Counted from the first letter of the stretch, positions 32,392 through 42,115 are shown. The stretch: DNA of 64,000 bases from JAJDUF01 sp965238265 (GCA_965238265.1 OZ250185.1:3782001-3846000), one strand, 5' to 3'. Notes: a model not told the origin generated them from the letters alone. A program made the numbers and translations.

Positions 32392-34764
32392 CTACTCCCC
32401 GTCGAGCTTGGTCATGGGGGCAACGCTACCGAGCAGCAGCTTGACTCCGGCCGTGTCGAAACGCACTCGCACTTCTTGCTCACCACGCCGGTTGAGCGTG
32501 CTTTCCACGACGCTACCCTCGCCGAACGCGCTGTGCCGCACCCGATCACCCACTTGATAGGTGGGCGGTCCGGCGCCGGCATTCTGTTGCGGTAGCTCGG
32601 CGGCCGAGCGGATGCCGAGCCGACGCCAATCGGGGTCACTGCTGGCCGGCCGCGTCGCTGGCGGCGTATGCGCTTGGGCCGGTGCGCTGGCGCGTGGCGT
32701 CGGGGTCCAGCCGGTCGAGGAGACCCGGCCACTCCAGGGGCGGACCGCCGCCGGGGCGGCCGGTTGGCGCCCGCCGGCCCGGATGCGAAGCGCGGCCGTC
32801 TGCATTTGCTTCGCGCTACTCGCCGGGATAGCAGTGAGAAAGCGGGAGGGGTCGGCTTCTCGCGGCGTCCCCCACAGGGCACGTCGCCGGGCATGGAGCA
32901 GATAGAGCCGCTCCATCGCACGGGTAATGCCCACGTAGCAGAGGCGCCGCTCCTCCTCCAGGCCCTCCAGGCTCTCTTTCGACCGGCTATGGGGGAGGAT
33001 GTCTTCTTCCAAGCCGGTGATGAAGACGACCGGGAACTCCAGCCCCTTGGCGCTGTGGAGCGTCATCAGGGTGACGGCATTGCGGTCCTCACTCAATGTA
33101 TCGAGGTCGGCGATCAGCGCCGCCTCCTCCAAGAAGGCCCGCAGGCCCGTGGGCGGCTCCAGCTCCGTGTACTCGCTGACGACATTGCGTAGCTCCAGCA
33201 CGTTCTCCCATCGTTCCTCGAACGCCTCGTCTTTTTCGAGCGCGGCCCGATAGTCGGTGCGGTTAAGCACTTGATCGAAGAGGTCTGCAAGGGGAAGCTC
33301 CTGGGCAGCGACCCCTAGCTCGGCCATCAACCGCGCAAACCCGAGCAGCGCCGAGTACGCACGGCCCCGAAACGGGTGCGTTAGCTCCGTATCGCGCTGC
33401 TCGGCCGCGTACAATGCCAGCAGCGCGACCAACGGTGGCTCGCCGCGCTGGGCGGCCCAGTCGTCCAGCGACTCCAGGGTGCGGGCGCCGATGCCGCGGG
33501 CCGGCACGTTGATTATGCGCCGCCGGCTCGCCTCGTCCGCCAGGTTGTAGGCCAGCCGGAGGTAACAGAGCAGGTCCTTGACCTCCCGGCGGGCATAGAA
33601 CTTGGTGCCCCCGACCAGTTGGTACGGGATGCGCCGCCGGACTAGGGCCTCTTCCAGGCTCCGCGATTGGGCATTCATGCGGTACATCGCCGCAAAGTCC
33701 CGGTAGCCACGCTGGCCCGCTCCGACCGAGCGCTCGATTTCGTTTGCGACAAAGCCGGCTTCATCATATTCATCGACCGCCTGGCAGATGACCACCTCGT
33801 CGCCCGGCGCTTTAGCGGTCCACAGCCGTTTCGGCTTCCGCGAGCGTAGGGGTTTGACGACGGCATGAGCGCTGGCGAGGATGTGCTTGGTGGAGCGGTA
33901 GTTACGTTCGAGCTTCACCACCCTGGCATCGGCGTACTCCTCCTCGAAGGCCAGGATGTTGCGGATGTCGGCTCCCCGCCACGAGTAGATACTCTGGTCG
34001 TCATCGCCGACGACGGTGATATTGCGATGCAAGGCGGCCAGCCGACGGACAATCTCGTATTGCGCGCGGTTCGTATCCTGGTACTCATCCACCAGCACGT
34101 GTTGATACCGCTGCCGGTAGTATCCGAGCACGTCCGGCGCCTCCTCGAAGAGCCGAAGCGTGGTCAAGAGCAGGTCGTCGAAGTCGAGGGCGTTCGCCTC
34201 CTCCAAGGCCGCTTGATACTGCCGATAGACCCGCGCGATGGCCTGCTCGTAGGGCCGGTCGGACACCTGCGCCGCGTACTCTGCAGGGAGCAGCAGCTCA
34301 TCCTTCGCCCGCGAGATGGCGCCGCGAATAGCCGGCGGCGTGACGATACGCTGGTTGATCCCGGCTTCGGTCACGCATCGTTTGATCAGCCGCAGCTGGT
34401 CGTCGTCGTCGTAGATCGTGAAGCTACTATCGCGGCCGAGATGGCGGATGTCGCGGCGGAGCCAGCGAGCGCATACGGAGTGGAACGTGCCACACGTCAC
34501 CGCGCGGCCCGCCTCGCCGACGAGTCCCGCAATGCGCTGGCGCATCTCGCCGGCAGCCTTGTTCGTGAACGTGACGGCCAATAAGCGGTGCGGTGGTACA
34601 CCCTGGTCGCGGATGAGGTAGGCGAGCCGATAGGCGATGACCCGCGTCTTGCCCGAACCGGCGCCGGCCAGGATCAGCAGCGGCCCAGCCGGCGCCGTGA
34701 CCGCCTCGCGCTGCGCCGCATTGAGGTCGGCTAGGATGTCGGCGCCGTCTTCCTGCACGGACAC
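32392..34764 (-). CDS. pcrA: UvrD/PcrA-family ATP-dependent DNA helicase
   Basis: The 790-residue superfamily-1 helicase starts at a GTG preceded by GAGGGAAG. Motifs: Q-motif and Walker A LNAAQREAVTAPAG, LILAGAGSGKTRVIAYRLAYL; motif Ia TFTNKAAGEMR; Walker B HVLVDEYQDTNRAQYEIV; motif III VVGDDDQSIYSWRGADI; motif IV KLERNYRST; motif V LMTLHSAKGLEFPVVFI; motif VI EERRLCYVGITRAMERLYLL. The C-terminal YQVGDRVRHSAFGEGSV is the tudor-like RNA-polymerase-binding region typical of PcrA. It unwinds DNA in repair and removes replication blocks. Confidence 0.95.
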   Translation of the reverse strand: MSVQEDGADILADLNAAQREAVTAPAGPLLILAGAGSGKTRVIAYRLAYLIRDQGVPPHRLLAVTFTNKAAGEMRQRIAGLVGEAGRAVTCGTFHSVCARWLRRDIRHLGRDSSFTIYDDDDQLRLIKRCVTEAGINQRIVTPPAIRGAISRAKDELLLPAEYAAQVSDRPYEQAIARVYRQYQAALEEANALDFDDLLLTTLRLFEEAPDVLGYYRQRYQHVLVDEYQDTNRAQYEIVRRLAALHRNITVVGDDDQSIYSWRGADIRNILAFEEEYADARVVKLERNYRSTKHILASAHAVVKPLRSRKPKRLWTAKAPGDEVVICQAVDEYDEAGFVANEIERSVGAGQRGYRDFAAMYRMNAQSRSLEEALVRRRIPYQLVGGTKFYARREVKDLLCYLRLAYNLADEASRRRIINVPARGIGARTLESLDDWAAQRGEPPLVALLALYAAEQRDTELTHPFRGRAYSALLGFARLMAELGVAAQELPLADLFDQVLNRTDYRAALEKDEAFEERWENVLELRNVVSEYTELEPPTGLRAFLEEAALIADLDTLSEDRNAVTLMTLHSAKGLEFPVVFITGLEEDILPHSRSKESLEGLEEERRLCYVGITRAMERLYLLHARRRALWGTPREADPSRFLTAIPASSAKQMQTAALRIRAGGRQPAAPAAVRPWSGRVSSTGWTPTPRASAPAQAHTPPATRPASSDPDWRRLGIRSAAELPQQNAGAGPPTYQVGDRVRHSAFGEGSVVESTLNRRGEQEVRVRFDTAGVKLLLGSVAPMTKLDGE

Positions 34765-34900
34765 GATAATCTTCCCTCGCTCCCTCGATGCTCCACTACG
34801 CCCCTGAATCCTACCCGATCAAGGCTGTAGTGACAGCGGATGGTGGCAGCAACGCCCTGGTATCATCCCCGGCGAGCGCACGGGCGCAGAGTATGCAGCT

Positions 34901-35566
34901 ATGGCTAGTGTAGTGGAGCGGACACCCAAGGCCGTGCTCGTCGAGCGCATGCAGACGGCCGGCATTATCGCCATCATGCGCCATACGGCCCCAGCGTTGG
35001 CTCGGCAGACCGTGGATGCACTGAGCGCCGGTGGTGTGCAGATCATCGAGGTCACGATGAATAGCGTGGGCGCTGCCGACATGCTCCGAGAACTGGCCAG
35101 CGCCTACCAGGACGACGTGCTACTGGGCGCGGGGACCGTGCTGACCGCTTCCAGCGCCGAGCAAGCGTTGTGTGCCGGGGCGCGCTTCATCGTCGCCCCG
35201 AATACGGATCGGCACGTCATCGGGTATTGCCGCCAGCGCGACGTGCCCGTCGTGCCCGGCGCGTTGACGCCGACCGAGATTGTGACCGCCTGGCAGCAGG
35301 GCGCCGATCTGGTGAAGATTTTCCCGGCCGGTGGCCTGGGGCCGCGCTATCTCCGCGACCTGCGCGGGCCGCTCGGCGACATTCCGTTCGTCCCAACCGG
35401 CGGCGTGACCCGGGACAACGCCGCCGACTTCATGCGGGCCGGGGCCGCCGCCTTGGGCGTGGGCAGCGATCTGGTCCATCGTGATCTCGTGGATCAACAG
35501 GATTTCGCCGCCATCACCGCCCGCGCCCAGGGCTTTGTGGCGGCCGTCGCCGCGGGGCGTCGCTGA
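34901..35566 (+). CDS. eda: 2-keto-3-deoxy-6-phosphogluconate/4-hydroxy-2-oxoglutarate aldolase
   Basis: The 221-residue class I aldolase has GIIAIMRHTAPA (about 22), IEVTMNSVGAADMLREL, LLGAGTVLTASSAEQALCAGARFIVAPNT and the Schiff-base Lys in QGADLVKIFPAGGLGP, followed by PTGGVTRDNAADFMRAGA for phosphate binding. It cleaves KDPG to pyruvate and glyceraldehyde phosphate or 4-hydroxy-2-oxoglutarate to pyruvate and glyoxylate. The start at 34901 has only a weak ribosome site. It diverges from pcrA. Confidence 0.92.
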   Translation: MASVVERTPKAVLVERMQTAGIIAIMRHTAPALARQTVDALSAGGVQIIEVTMNSVGAADMLRELASAYQDDVLLGAGTVLTASSAEQALCAGARFIVAPNTDRHVIGYCRQRDVPVVPGALTPTEIVTAWQQGADLVKIFPAGGLGPRYLRDLRGPLGDIPFVPTGGVTRDNAADFMRAGAAALGVGSDLVHRDLVDQQDFAAITARAQGFVAAVAAGRR

Positions 35567-35603
35567 CCTACCCACCAACGGCAGCGGTCAGCGCACCCTC
35601 GCT

Positions 35604-35628
35604 GGATTCCCGCTTTCGCGGGAATGAC
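35604..35628 (+). repeat. REP-like hairpin, family A, consensus copy
   Basis: GGATTCCCGC-TTTC-GCGGGAATGAC: perfect arms ATTCCCGC and GCGGGAAT between eda and the penicillin acylase gene. Confidence 0.85.
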
Positions 35629-35675
35629 CGGGAAATGGCAACCAAATCTCATATGAAGGAGGCAGGGGCATACGT

Positions 35676-37952
35676 ATGGAACGACTTGAGCCACAGGTGA
35701 TCCCCGGCCCCGTTGGCACGGCGGCAACGATCTTGTGGGATCGGTGGGGCATCGCCCACATCAGCGCCGACGAGCCGTATGACCTGGGGGTGGGGCTAGG
35801 CTACGCGGTCGCCTGCGAGCGACTCTGGCAGCTGGACTACATGCGGCGCCGGGTCCGCGGCGAGCTGGCCGCGGTCATGGGGCCGGAGGCGCTGGCGAAC
35901 GACCGCGAGATGCTGACCGTCGGCATCGCGGCAGCGGCCGACACCGTAGCGCAGACGATCAGCGGCACGACTGCGGAGCTGCTGGCAGGCGTGGCCGCCG
36001 GGATCAACGCTTGGCGCCGGACCGCCATCGAGACCGCTGCGCTGCCCGAGGCGTTCGGCATCCTCGACTATCAACCGGCACCGTGGACACCCGCAGACTC
36101 GGTCGCGCTGTGGCGGTGGCGCTGGTGGATGCTGACCGGGCGGCTGGAGCCGGTTGCCCTCATCGAAGCGGCGCGCCGGACGCTGCCGGCCGACCTCCTG
36201 GAAGCATTTCTCGGGGTCGAAGCCGGCGAGGAGACTATCGTGCCGGGGGCGGCCGACGGTGCGCCCGGCCCCATACCGGGCGGTGATGCCAGCGGCGAGG
36301 GGAGCAACAACTGGGCCGTGGCCGGCTCGCGCACGACGACCGGCTTCCCCGTGCTGTGCAGCGACCCGCACAACACCTTCGATCAGCCGAGCCAGTGGTT
36401 TCAGGCACAGTTGACGTGTCCGGCTATCGGCTTGGACTCTATCGGTGCGGTCTACGTCGGCACGGCCAGCGCCTATATCGGCCGCAACCGGCACACGGCC
36501 TGGGGCGTGACCAACCATGTGGCGCCCATCCGCGATCTCTATATCGAGGAGACCGATGCTTCCGACGGCGACCGCTACCGCGACGGCACGGCCTGGCGGC
36601 CGTTCGAGACGGAGCGGCACACGATCAAGGTGCGCGGCGCGCCGGACGAGACGTTGATCGTGCGCCGCACGGTCCGCGGGCCAATCGTCAATGACCTGCT
36701 GCCCTGGACACCGACGGCCGACGGCGGCGGCGCGCCACCAGTTAGCCTGCGCTGGCGCGGGCTGGAGGCCGGCGTGGCGTCCGGGCTGGAAGCAATGCTG
36801 GCGATCAACTGCGCGCGCAACGCGGATGAGACGCTCGCGGCGCTGGAACAGTGGCCCGGCCCGGTGCTGAACTTCGTCTTCGCCGACCGCGCCGGGCGCA
36901 TCGGCTATCACGTTGCCAGCCACATCCCGCGGCGCGAGATCGCGCTCCGGGGCCTGCGCCCGGCCAACGATCCGGACCACGCTTGGCAGGGCACGCTGCC
37001 CTTCGACCGGCTGCCGCAGCTGATTGATCCGCCGCGCGGGTGGGTAGCTACCGCCAACAATCCTCCGTGGGCGGAAGACCCGCCGGACATGCCGTACCTT
37101 GGCCTGGGCGGCTGGGCCGACGGCTACCGCTTCCGGCGCATCCGCGAGCGGCTGGAGGGCGGGCCAACGCAGCTCTCACCCGACGAGATTGCCGCCATCC
37201 AAGGCGACGTGCTCCACGCCCGCGCGGTAGACCTGCTGCCGGCGCTCCGGGCGCTCCTACGCACCGTCCCCGGCCGGCGGCCCCGCGCCGCCTACCGCCA
37301 CCTCGCGGCTTGGACCGGCTCGTTCGACACCGAGGCGGTAGGAGCCAGTATCTTCACGGCGTTCTGGCAACGCTGGCTCGAACGCATCGCCGCCGCCCGC
37401 TTCCCGGATCACCTCGCGCCGCTCGCCGCTGGCCAAGCCGGGGCCGTTGCCCGCCGCTTGCTGCTCGGCGACGACATGGACTGGTTTCCCGACACGGACT
37501 ACCGCGAGGAGGCCCGCGCCGCCTATGTATCCGCAGTCGAGTGGCTGGTCGAGGTGGCCGGTCCCGATCCGGCGCACTGGCGCTGGGGCCGCCTGCACCA
37601 AGTCACCTTTCCGCACCCGCTCGGCGAGCACTCGCCCGAACTGGCACAGCGGTTCAATCTTGGCCCCTTCCCAACGAGCGGCGGCAATGGCACCGTGCGT
37701 GCGGCGGGCACGTCGTTCGAGCAGCCTTTCCAGGCGATCAGCGGCTCGACCTACCGCTTCTGTGCCGATCTCTCCCAGTCTGGGTACGCCGAGGCCACCA
37801 GCACGACCGGCCAGTCGGCGCATCCCGCCAGTCCCCACTACCGGGATCAGGTGCAGCTGTGGCTCCAGGACCGGCGGCTCCCGCTTTGGATGGACGACGC
37901 CGAGGTCAGGGCCAACCTGGCTGCCGAAACCCGGCTGGCACGGGAGGGCTGA
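35676..37952 (+). CDS. Penicillin acylase family protein (N-terminal nucleophile hydrolase)
   Basis: The 758-residue protein is a precursor of alpha and beta chains. The autocatalytic nucleophile is Ser210 in GEGSNNWAVAGSRTTTG, with the typical PVLCSDPHNTFDQPSQWFQAQL just after it and AYIGRNRHTAWGVTNHV and the beta-chain Asn region NFVFADRAGRIGYHVA further on. Residues 1-209 form the A chain and spacer (WGIAHISADEPYDLGVGLGYA). No obvious signal peptide, so it is probably cytoplasmic or cell-associated by an unseen route. Family members deacylate beta-lactams, acyl-homoserine lactones or other amides. AAGGAGG lies 14 bases before the ATG. Confidence 0.92.
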   Translation: MERLEPQVIPGPVGTAATILWDRWGIAHISADEPYDLGVGLGYAVACERLWQLDYMRRRVRGELAAVMGPEALANDREMLTVGIAAAADTVAQTISGTTAELLAGVAAGINAWRRTAIETAALPEAFGILDYQPAPWTPADSVALWRWRWWMLTGRLEPVALIEAARRTLPADLLEAFLGVEAGEETIVPGAADGAPGPIPGGDASGEGSNNWAVAGSRTTTGFPVLCSDPHNTFDQPSQWFQAQLTCPAIGLDSIGAVYVGTASAYIGRNRHTAWGVTNHVAPIRDLYIEETDASDGDRYRDGTAWRPFETERHTIKVRGAPDETLIVRRTVRGPIVNDLLPWTPTADGGGAPPVSLRWRGLEAGVASGLEAMLAINCARNADETLAALEQWPGPVLNFVFADRAGRIGYHVASHIPRREIALRGLRPANDPDHAWQGTLPFDRLPQLIDPPRGWVATANNPPWAEDPPDMPYLGLGGWADGYRFRRIRERLEGGPTQLSPDEIAAIQGDVLHARAVDLLPALRALLRTVPGRRPRAAYRHLAAWTGSFDTEAVGASIFTAFWQRWLERIAAARFPDHLAPLAAGQAGAVARRLLLGDDMDWFPDTDYREEARAAYVSAVEWLVEVAGPDPAHWRWGRLHQVTFPHPLGEHSPELAQRFNLGPFPTSGGNGTVRAAGTSFEQPFQAISGSTYRFCADLSQSGYAEATSTTGQSAHPASPHYRDQVQLWLQDRRLPLWMDDAEVRANLAAETRLAREG

Positions 37953-37977
37953 CGGCGCCTCACCCCCCGGTCGGTCT

Positions 37978-38002
37978 GGATTGCGGCTTGTGCCGCAATG
38001 AC
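37978..38002 (+). repeat. REP-like hairpin, family A, GCGGC variant
   Basis: GGATTGCGGC-TTGTG-CCGCAATGAC: both arms changed together (TTGCGGC/GCCGCAA), preserving the stem. Confidence 0.8.
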
Positions 38003-38048
38003 GGGGACTGCTGTCCGTTGCCGCTAGCCACTGACCAGTAGCCACTGG

Positions 38049-38744
38049 CTACTGACTGAGCACCGTCGCGAGCGCGGCGCGGGTGGTAGGGGCAGCGGGA
38101 GAGTCGGCGCTGGCGAGATCGGAGCAGAGCCGGTCGAGGTCCGCGGCCTCGTCCACGTCGTACCATTCGGGAGCGCGATGGACGCGCAGGTTGGCCGCCG
38201 CGCACCGCTGCAACGTAACTGCCAGTACCTCGCTCGTGCTCCAGATCATGTTGCGAAACAGGTCGAGATAGAGGGCGCGCGCCGCCAGCAGATAGTACCC
38301 ACCGTCCTCGCTCGGCCCGATGGACACGTCGCTGCCGGCGACGAGCGCAGCATAGGCCTCAGTGAGCGCCGCTGGCGGCAACGTGGGATTGTCACTGCCC
38401 AAGACACCGACCGCCGTACACCCCGAGGCAAAGCCGAGCCGAAAGGCGGACTCCAGGGCGGCGCCGAGACCGCAACCGGCTTGGACAGCCACCGTCGCCC
38501 GGTCGCCGACGAGGCGCTCCAAGGCCACCCGCTCGCCATCGTCGCGGCAGATGATCCGCGCCTCCAGCCCAGCCTGCCGGACGATATGCACCGAATCCAA
38601 CAAGAAGGCCGCGGCCAGGTGTGCCGCTGTCGCCGGAGCGAGCGGGGGACACAGGCGCGTCTTGCTGATACCCGAACGCGGGGCTTTCGCCACCACGTAG
38701 ACCGCGCTCCGCCCCGGCGTCAGGCGCTCACTAGCCGCACTCAC
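38049..38744 (-). CDS. DUF2064 (TIGR04282-like) glycosyltransferase-like protein
   Basis: The GTG at 38744 overlaps the stop of the upstream glycosyltransferase by GTGA, so the two are coupled. The 231-residue protein reads VYVVAKAPRSGISKTRLCPPL at its start, a nucleotidyltransferase-like loop, then AVGVLGSDNPTLPPAALTEAY with a DxD-like metal site and SIGPSEDGGYYLLAAR. The ending EWYDVDEAADLDRL is typical of DUF2064. These proteins usually travel with a family 2 glycosyltransferase and are linked in some genomes to arsenosugar synthesis; no arsenic genes are visible here. Confidence 0.85.
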   Translation of the reverse strand: MSAASERLTPGRSAVYVVAKAPRSGISKTRLCPPLAPATAAHLAAAFLLDSVHIVRQAGLEARIICRDDGERVALERLVGDRATVAVQAGCGLGAALESAFRLGFASGCTAVGVLGSDNPTLPPAALTEAYAALVAGSDVSIGPSEDGGYYLLAARALYLDLFRNMIWSTSEVLAVTLQRCAAANLRVHRAPEWYDVDEAADLDRLCSDLASADSPAAPTTRAALATVLSQ

Positions 38745-39529
38745 GACTCGTCCCGCGCTGTATCGTAATCCACGACCGAAGCACCGGGAGCGCTCGCCGT
38801 GTCCCCGGTGGCGTTGACGACGGGTACGGCTGCCGGCCGCCAGTGGGCATAGCGCAGGGCACACGTGCAGAGCTTCCAGGCCGCTCCGACCGTGCCGCGC
38901 ACCGTACCCGATACCTTCGATTGGCCGGCCAGTCGCGGGCGGTACGCAACGGGCACTTCGACGATCCGCAGGCGGGTACGCACGGCCTTGACCACGAATT
39001 CGGTCGTCCAGCCGTAGGTCATCTCGGACATCGCCAGGCGCCGCAGACAATCCATGCGGATCGCCTTGAACGACGGGAGATCGCGCAGTCGTCGCCGCAG
39101 CAGCAGACTCAGCATGGTCAGCACCAGCCAGTTGCCGAACCGGGCATGGAGGCGCTGGGCCTCCGGGTGCCGGGCGAGGTCGCGCGGGCCAAGCACGACC
39201 TCGGCTTGCCCAGTCAGGAGAGGGGCGAGCACGCGCGGTAGCTCGGCGGGAGGATCGGCATAGTCGCCATCGAGAAACACGACGATCCCAACCCCGGCTT
39301 GCATCGCGGCGCGGACACCCGCCCAGCATGCCGCGCCATAGCCAGGCTGCGCTTGGGGCAAGGCGACGGCTCCCAGGCCGGTAGCGATCTCGGCCGTGCC
39401 GTCGGTGCTGTCACCGGTGACGACAAAGACACGATCCACCACGTCCGGCGGCACTTCGGACAACACCGCGCCAATAGACTCGGCTTCATTCCAGGCCGGG
39501 ATCACCAGGGCGATGCGAGGCGTTGGCAC
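38741..39529 (-). CDS. Family 2 glycosyltransferase
   Basis: The 262-residue GT-A fold enzyme reads IALVIPAWNEAESIGAVLSEV (nucleotide binding), VVTGDSTDGTAEIA, GYGAACWAGVRAAMQAGVGIVVFLDGDYADPP with the DxD motif (about residue 90), and RFGNWLVLTMLSLLLRRRLRDLPSFKAIR. It resembles dolichol-phosphate-mannose-synthase-like enzymes and lacks C-terminal membrane helices. It is probably the first gene of a two-gene operon with the DUF2064 protein. Confidence 0.9.
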   Translation of the reverse strand: MPTPRIALVIPAWNEAESIGAVLSEVPPDVVDRVFVVTGDSTDGTAEIATGLGAVALPQAQPGYGAACWAGVRAAMQAGVGIVVFLDGDYADPPAELPRVLAPLLTGQAEVVLGPRDLARHPEAQRLHARFGNWLVLTMLSLLLRRRLRDLPSFKAIRMDCLRRLAMSEMTYGWTTEFVVKAVRTRLRIVEVPVAYRPRLAGQSKVSGTVRGTVGAAWKLCTCALRYAHWRPAAVPVVNATGDTASAPGASVVDYDTARDES

Positions 39530-39595
39530 GCGCCTACTATACCTAGCGCGGCCGCAAGGGGCCGGGGGTTAGGTGAGGCGAAGCCCGCGACCTCG

Positions 39596-40339
39596 CTAAT
39601 CATTCGTGGTGCCGCTGAGCCACCGCACAATGTCACCACGGCTGACCACCCCTACCAGCCGACCGTCACGCACAACCGGGATGCGCTTGATGCGGCGGCG
39701 CGTCATCTCCGCCGCGACCTCAGCGATAGGCACGTCCGCTGCGATTGTGTACGCCGGCGTGCTCATAATGTCCGCGACGGTCTGCCCCTGGCGGCCAATC
39801 ACGTCCGCTTCACTGACCACGCCGACGACTGCGCCGGCATCGTCAACGACGGGCAGCCCGGTGATGCGGTGGAAACTCAAGACCGAGGTCACTTTGGCCA
39901 CGTCGTCAGCTGGCTGCGCGGTGATGACCGAGGCACTCATAATGTCGCTGGCCACACCAGGGCGGCCTGCCCCGGGCACCGGCTGCTCCCCTTCCGGCTG
40001 CTCCAGGTAGGCGGCATCGCCAACGGTTGACAGACCGGCGCCGGCCCCCTCGTGACGACGATAGTGCAACGTTGCCGGTTCGTCTTCGAAGAACGCTCCG
40101 GAAGCGTCGCGATGAATTTCGAAGATGAGCACCCGCTCATTCTCTAGCCGTAGCGCGCCCCGCAGGACGGTGGCATCCATAACGACCAGCTCGTCGGGCG
40201 TCCCACCTTCGACTACCGTCGTGATCTCCCCACCGCGGACAGCAAGCAGTACAACCTCGTCGGCCTCCTCGGCGGCAGCCCCCTCCTGGTTGGGGTTGGC
40301 CTCGCCCACAAACGCCTCTTGGATGTTCAAGCGCTTCAT
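39596..40339 (-). CDS. Protein with two C-terminal CBS domains
   Basis: The 247-residue protein has an unusual N-terminal region of about 130 residues (ANPNQEGAAAEEADEVVLLAVRGG; LRLENERVLIFEIHRDA) of unknown fold, followed by paired CBS domains: SDIMSASVITAQPADDVAKVTSVLSFHRITGLPVVDDAGAVVGVVS and VADIMSTPAYTIAADVPIAEVAAEMTRRRIKRIPVVRDGRLVGVVSRGDIV. CBS pairs bind adenosyl nucleotides and sense energy state. GAGGAGGCGTCTTC precedes the ATG. Its partner process is not apparent. Confidence 0.85.
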   Translation of the reverse strand: MKRLNIQEAFVGEANPNQEGAAAEEADEVVLLAVRGGEITTVVEGGTPDELVVMDATVLRGALRLENERVLIFEIHRDASGAFFEDEPATLHYRRHEGAGAGLSTVGDAAYLEQPEGEQPVPGAGRPGVASDIMSASVITAQPADDVAKVTSVLSFHRITGLPVVDDAGAVVGVVSEADVIGRQGQTVADIMSTPAYTIAADVPIAEVAAEMTRRRIKRIPVVRDGRLVGVVSRGDIVRWLSGTTND

Positions 40340-40810
40340 GAAGACGCCTCCTCACCACACACGTCATGCGGACCGTACTGTCCATCAACCTTTACAACGG
40401 CAGAACCGACAACTGCTCGCAACCTCTAGGCGTCTGACAGCGCAGCGTCGGATGGCCGACGGTAGCGCGTTCGAGCGGTTGTAGGAGGAACACTGGGCAG
40501 AGAGGCCGAAAGCGCTACCGATGACCTGCCAGGGCTGCGTTCACTTGAGCACCACCGGATTGTGCAGCCCCGGCGGTCAGTCGCACGCCCAACTCACGCA
40601 ATCCAGCATCCGGATACCCCTGGCGGCTAGCGGTCAGTCTAGCAGATAGGGGAGTATCAATAGTGAGCAACGCGGATGACGGCACACCGCACCCTATCGC
40701 TGGATTCCGGCCGGCACCGGAATGGCGAGGGAGAGGGCTGGAGTGAGGGCAGCCGGGAGTGAGGCCGGCTAGGGAGCGGCATCAGCCTGAGTCGCCCCCC
40801 AGGACCGGTG
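40340..40810. other. 471-base intergenic region
   Basis: I see no convincing gene. It holds a family A hairpin variant at 40702-40725 (GGATTCCGGC and GCACCGGAATGGC) and unassigned sequence rich in GCGTTCGAGCGGTTG-type words. The promoter of the CBS gene (start 40339) should lie at its left end. Confidence 0.5.
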
Positions 40811-41746
40811 TTACCCCTGCTCGATGGGCAAGCTCTGGTTATTGCTCCAGTCCTGCCAGGAGCCGTCGTAGTTCCGCACCTTCTCGTAGCCCAGCAGCTT
40901 CAGGACGTAGTACGCGTGCGCGCCACGCACGGCAGACTGGCAGTACGTGATGATCTCTTTGTCCGGTGTGATGCCGGCCGCTTCGTACAACTGCTTCAGA
41001 TCAGCCAGTGCCTTGATGATGGGGGTCTCACCATCGGTCATGCTATTGACCCAGTCAACATTGACGGCCCCCGGAAGGCGACCACCACGCCCGGCACCCT
41101 TACGTACATCCTCGCCGGAGTACTCCGCCGGTGTGCGAGCATCGCACAGCGCCACGCTGTTCTTACCCATGTTCGCCAGGATATATTCCCTATCGGCGAT
41201 TTTGCTGGGATCGGCCTTGGCGCTAAAGGTCGCCGCCTCGAAGCGCGGGGCCTGCCGTGTTACGGATCGACTCTCGGCCGCCCACTTGGGATAGCCGCCG
41301 TTGAGGATCGAGATGCGGGGATGGCCGTAGTAGTCCAAGACCCAAAACAGCCGCGCGGCGATCACGGAACGATTGTCGTCGTAGATGACGATGTGGTGGT
41401 CATCCCCAACGCCGGCGGCGCCGACGATCTCGGCGACCTCCGCAGCCGGACGAACATCGCGCACAAACTCGTTGATCATGTGATCGAGGGCACCGGTCGA
41501 GAGGCTGACGGCCCCCGGAAGGTGGGTCTCCTGGTACTTTGCCGGGGCACGCACATCCACAATCCGCAGGTTGTCGTCCTCCAAGTGGTCGGCTAACCAG
41601 TCGGTTTCGACGAGCAGGTCGGCCGCTAGACCGTTGGCTCCGCCCGTGGTGGCGGCCTCTTCTTCCCCGCACCCGGCCAGCAGCAACGTCATGGTCAACG
41701 CAGCGCTAGCACCGAGCAGGCCACGCCGAGATACCTGTAGTTCCAT
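40811..41746 (-). CDS. Exported two-domain rhodanese (thiosulfate sulfurtransferase-like) lipoprotein
   Basis: The 311-residue protein has a basic SRRGLLGASAAL start and lipobox LLLAGCGEEEA, so it is probably exported by the Tat or Sec route and anchored outside. Two rhodanese domains follow: an inactive-type first (NLRIVDVRAPAKYQETHLPGA, VYDDNRSVIAARLFWVLDYYG) and an active second with Cys in ITYCQSAVRGAHAYYVLKLLG. It transfers sulfane sulfur from thiosulfate or related donors. AAAGGAG precedes the ATG. It lies downstream of TusA and a YeeE-type transporter gene, forming a sulfur operon. Confidence 0.9.
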   Translation of the reverse strand: MELQVSRRGLLGASAALTMTLLLAGCGEEEAATTGGANGLAADLLVETDWLADHLEDDNLRIVDVRAPAKYQETHLPGAVSLSTGALDHMINEFVRDVRPAAEVAEIVGAAGVGDDHHIVIYDDNRSVIAARLFWVLDYYGHPRISILNGGYPKWAAESRSVTRQAPRFEAATFSAKADPSKIADREYILANMGKNSVALCDARTPAEYSGEDVRKGAGRGGRLPGAVNVDWVNSMTDGETPIIKALADLKQLYEAAGITPDKEIITYCQSAVRGAHAYYVLKLLGYEKVRNYDGSWQDWSNNQSLPIEQG

Positions 41747-41840
41747 CGTGCTTCTCTCCTTTTCCTTGCAGCTGGCTACTCCGGGGCCTCACGACCCAGG
41801 TGGGGTGAACACACCCCTGCGGGCGCTTTGTCCGATCTGC

Positions 41841-42092
41841 TCAGGTGTCCTCCGCCGGCGACAGGGTGATCTTCCACTCCGCTCCCCCCAACTCCTGGAC
41901 TTCAGCGGTAAAACCCAGCTTCTGGGCCTGCCAGGGCACCGTCGTCAGCGCGGGTGGATGGTCGGTCAGCAGATCGAGCACCTCACCGAGCGCCGCGCCT
42001 TCCATGGCCTCTTTGGCCCGCAACATCGGGTACGGACAGATTTCACCGCGCACATCGAGCGTCCTCCTTTGCTGGGTAGCTCTGCCCATCAT
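41841..42092 (-). CDS. TusA-family sulfur carrier protein
   Basis: The 83-residue protein starts at an ATG with GGAGG five bases upstream. It reads RRTLDVRGEICPYPMLRAKEAM with the essential Cys in the CPxP motif (about residue 19), then GEVLDLLTDHPPALTTVPWQAQ and GFTAEVQE, the full TusA fold. It carries sulfur as a persulfide from a transporter or rhodanese. The gene begins 23 bases after the YeeE transporter gene. Fusions and pairs of TusA with YeeE-type thiosulfate importers are well known, which supports thiosulfate use. Confidence 0.9.
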   Translation of the reverse strand: MMGRATQQRRTLDVRGEICPYPMLRAKEAMEGAALGEVLDLLTDHPPALTTVPWQAQKLGFTAEVQELGGAEWKITLSPAEDT

Positions 42093-42115
42093 CTGCGCCT
42101 CCTCTATGTACTCGA

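Noticed and set aside
35796..36980. 394-codon frame opposite the penicillin acylase gene
   Set aside because: It is the antisense shadow of a clear N-terminal nucleophile hydrolase; no protein-like motifs.
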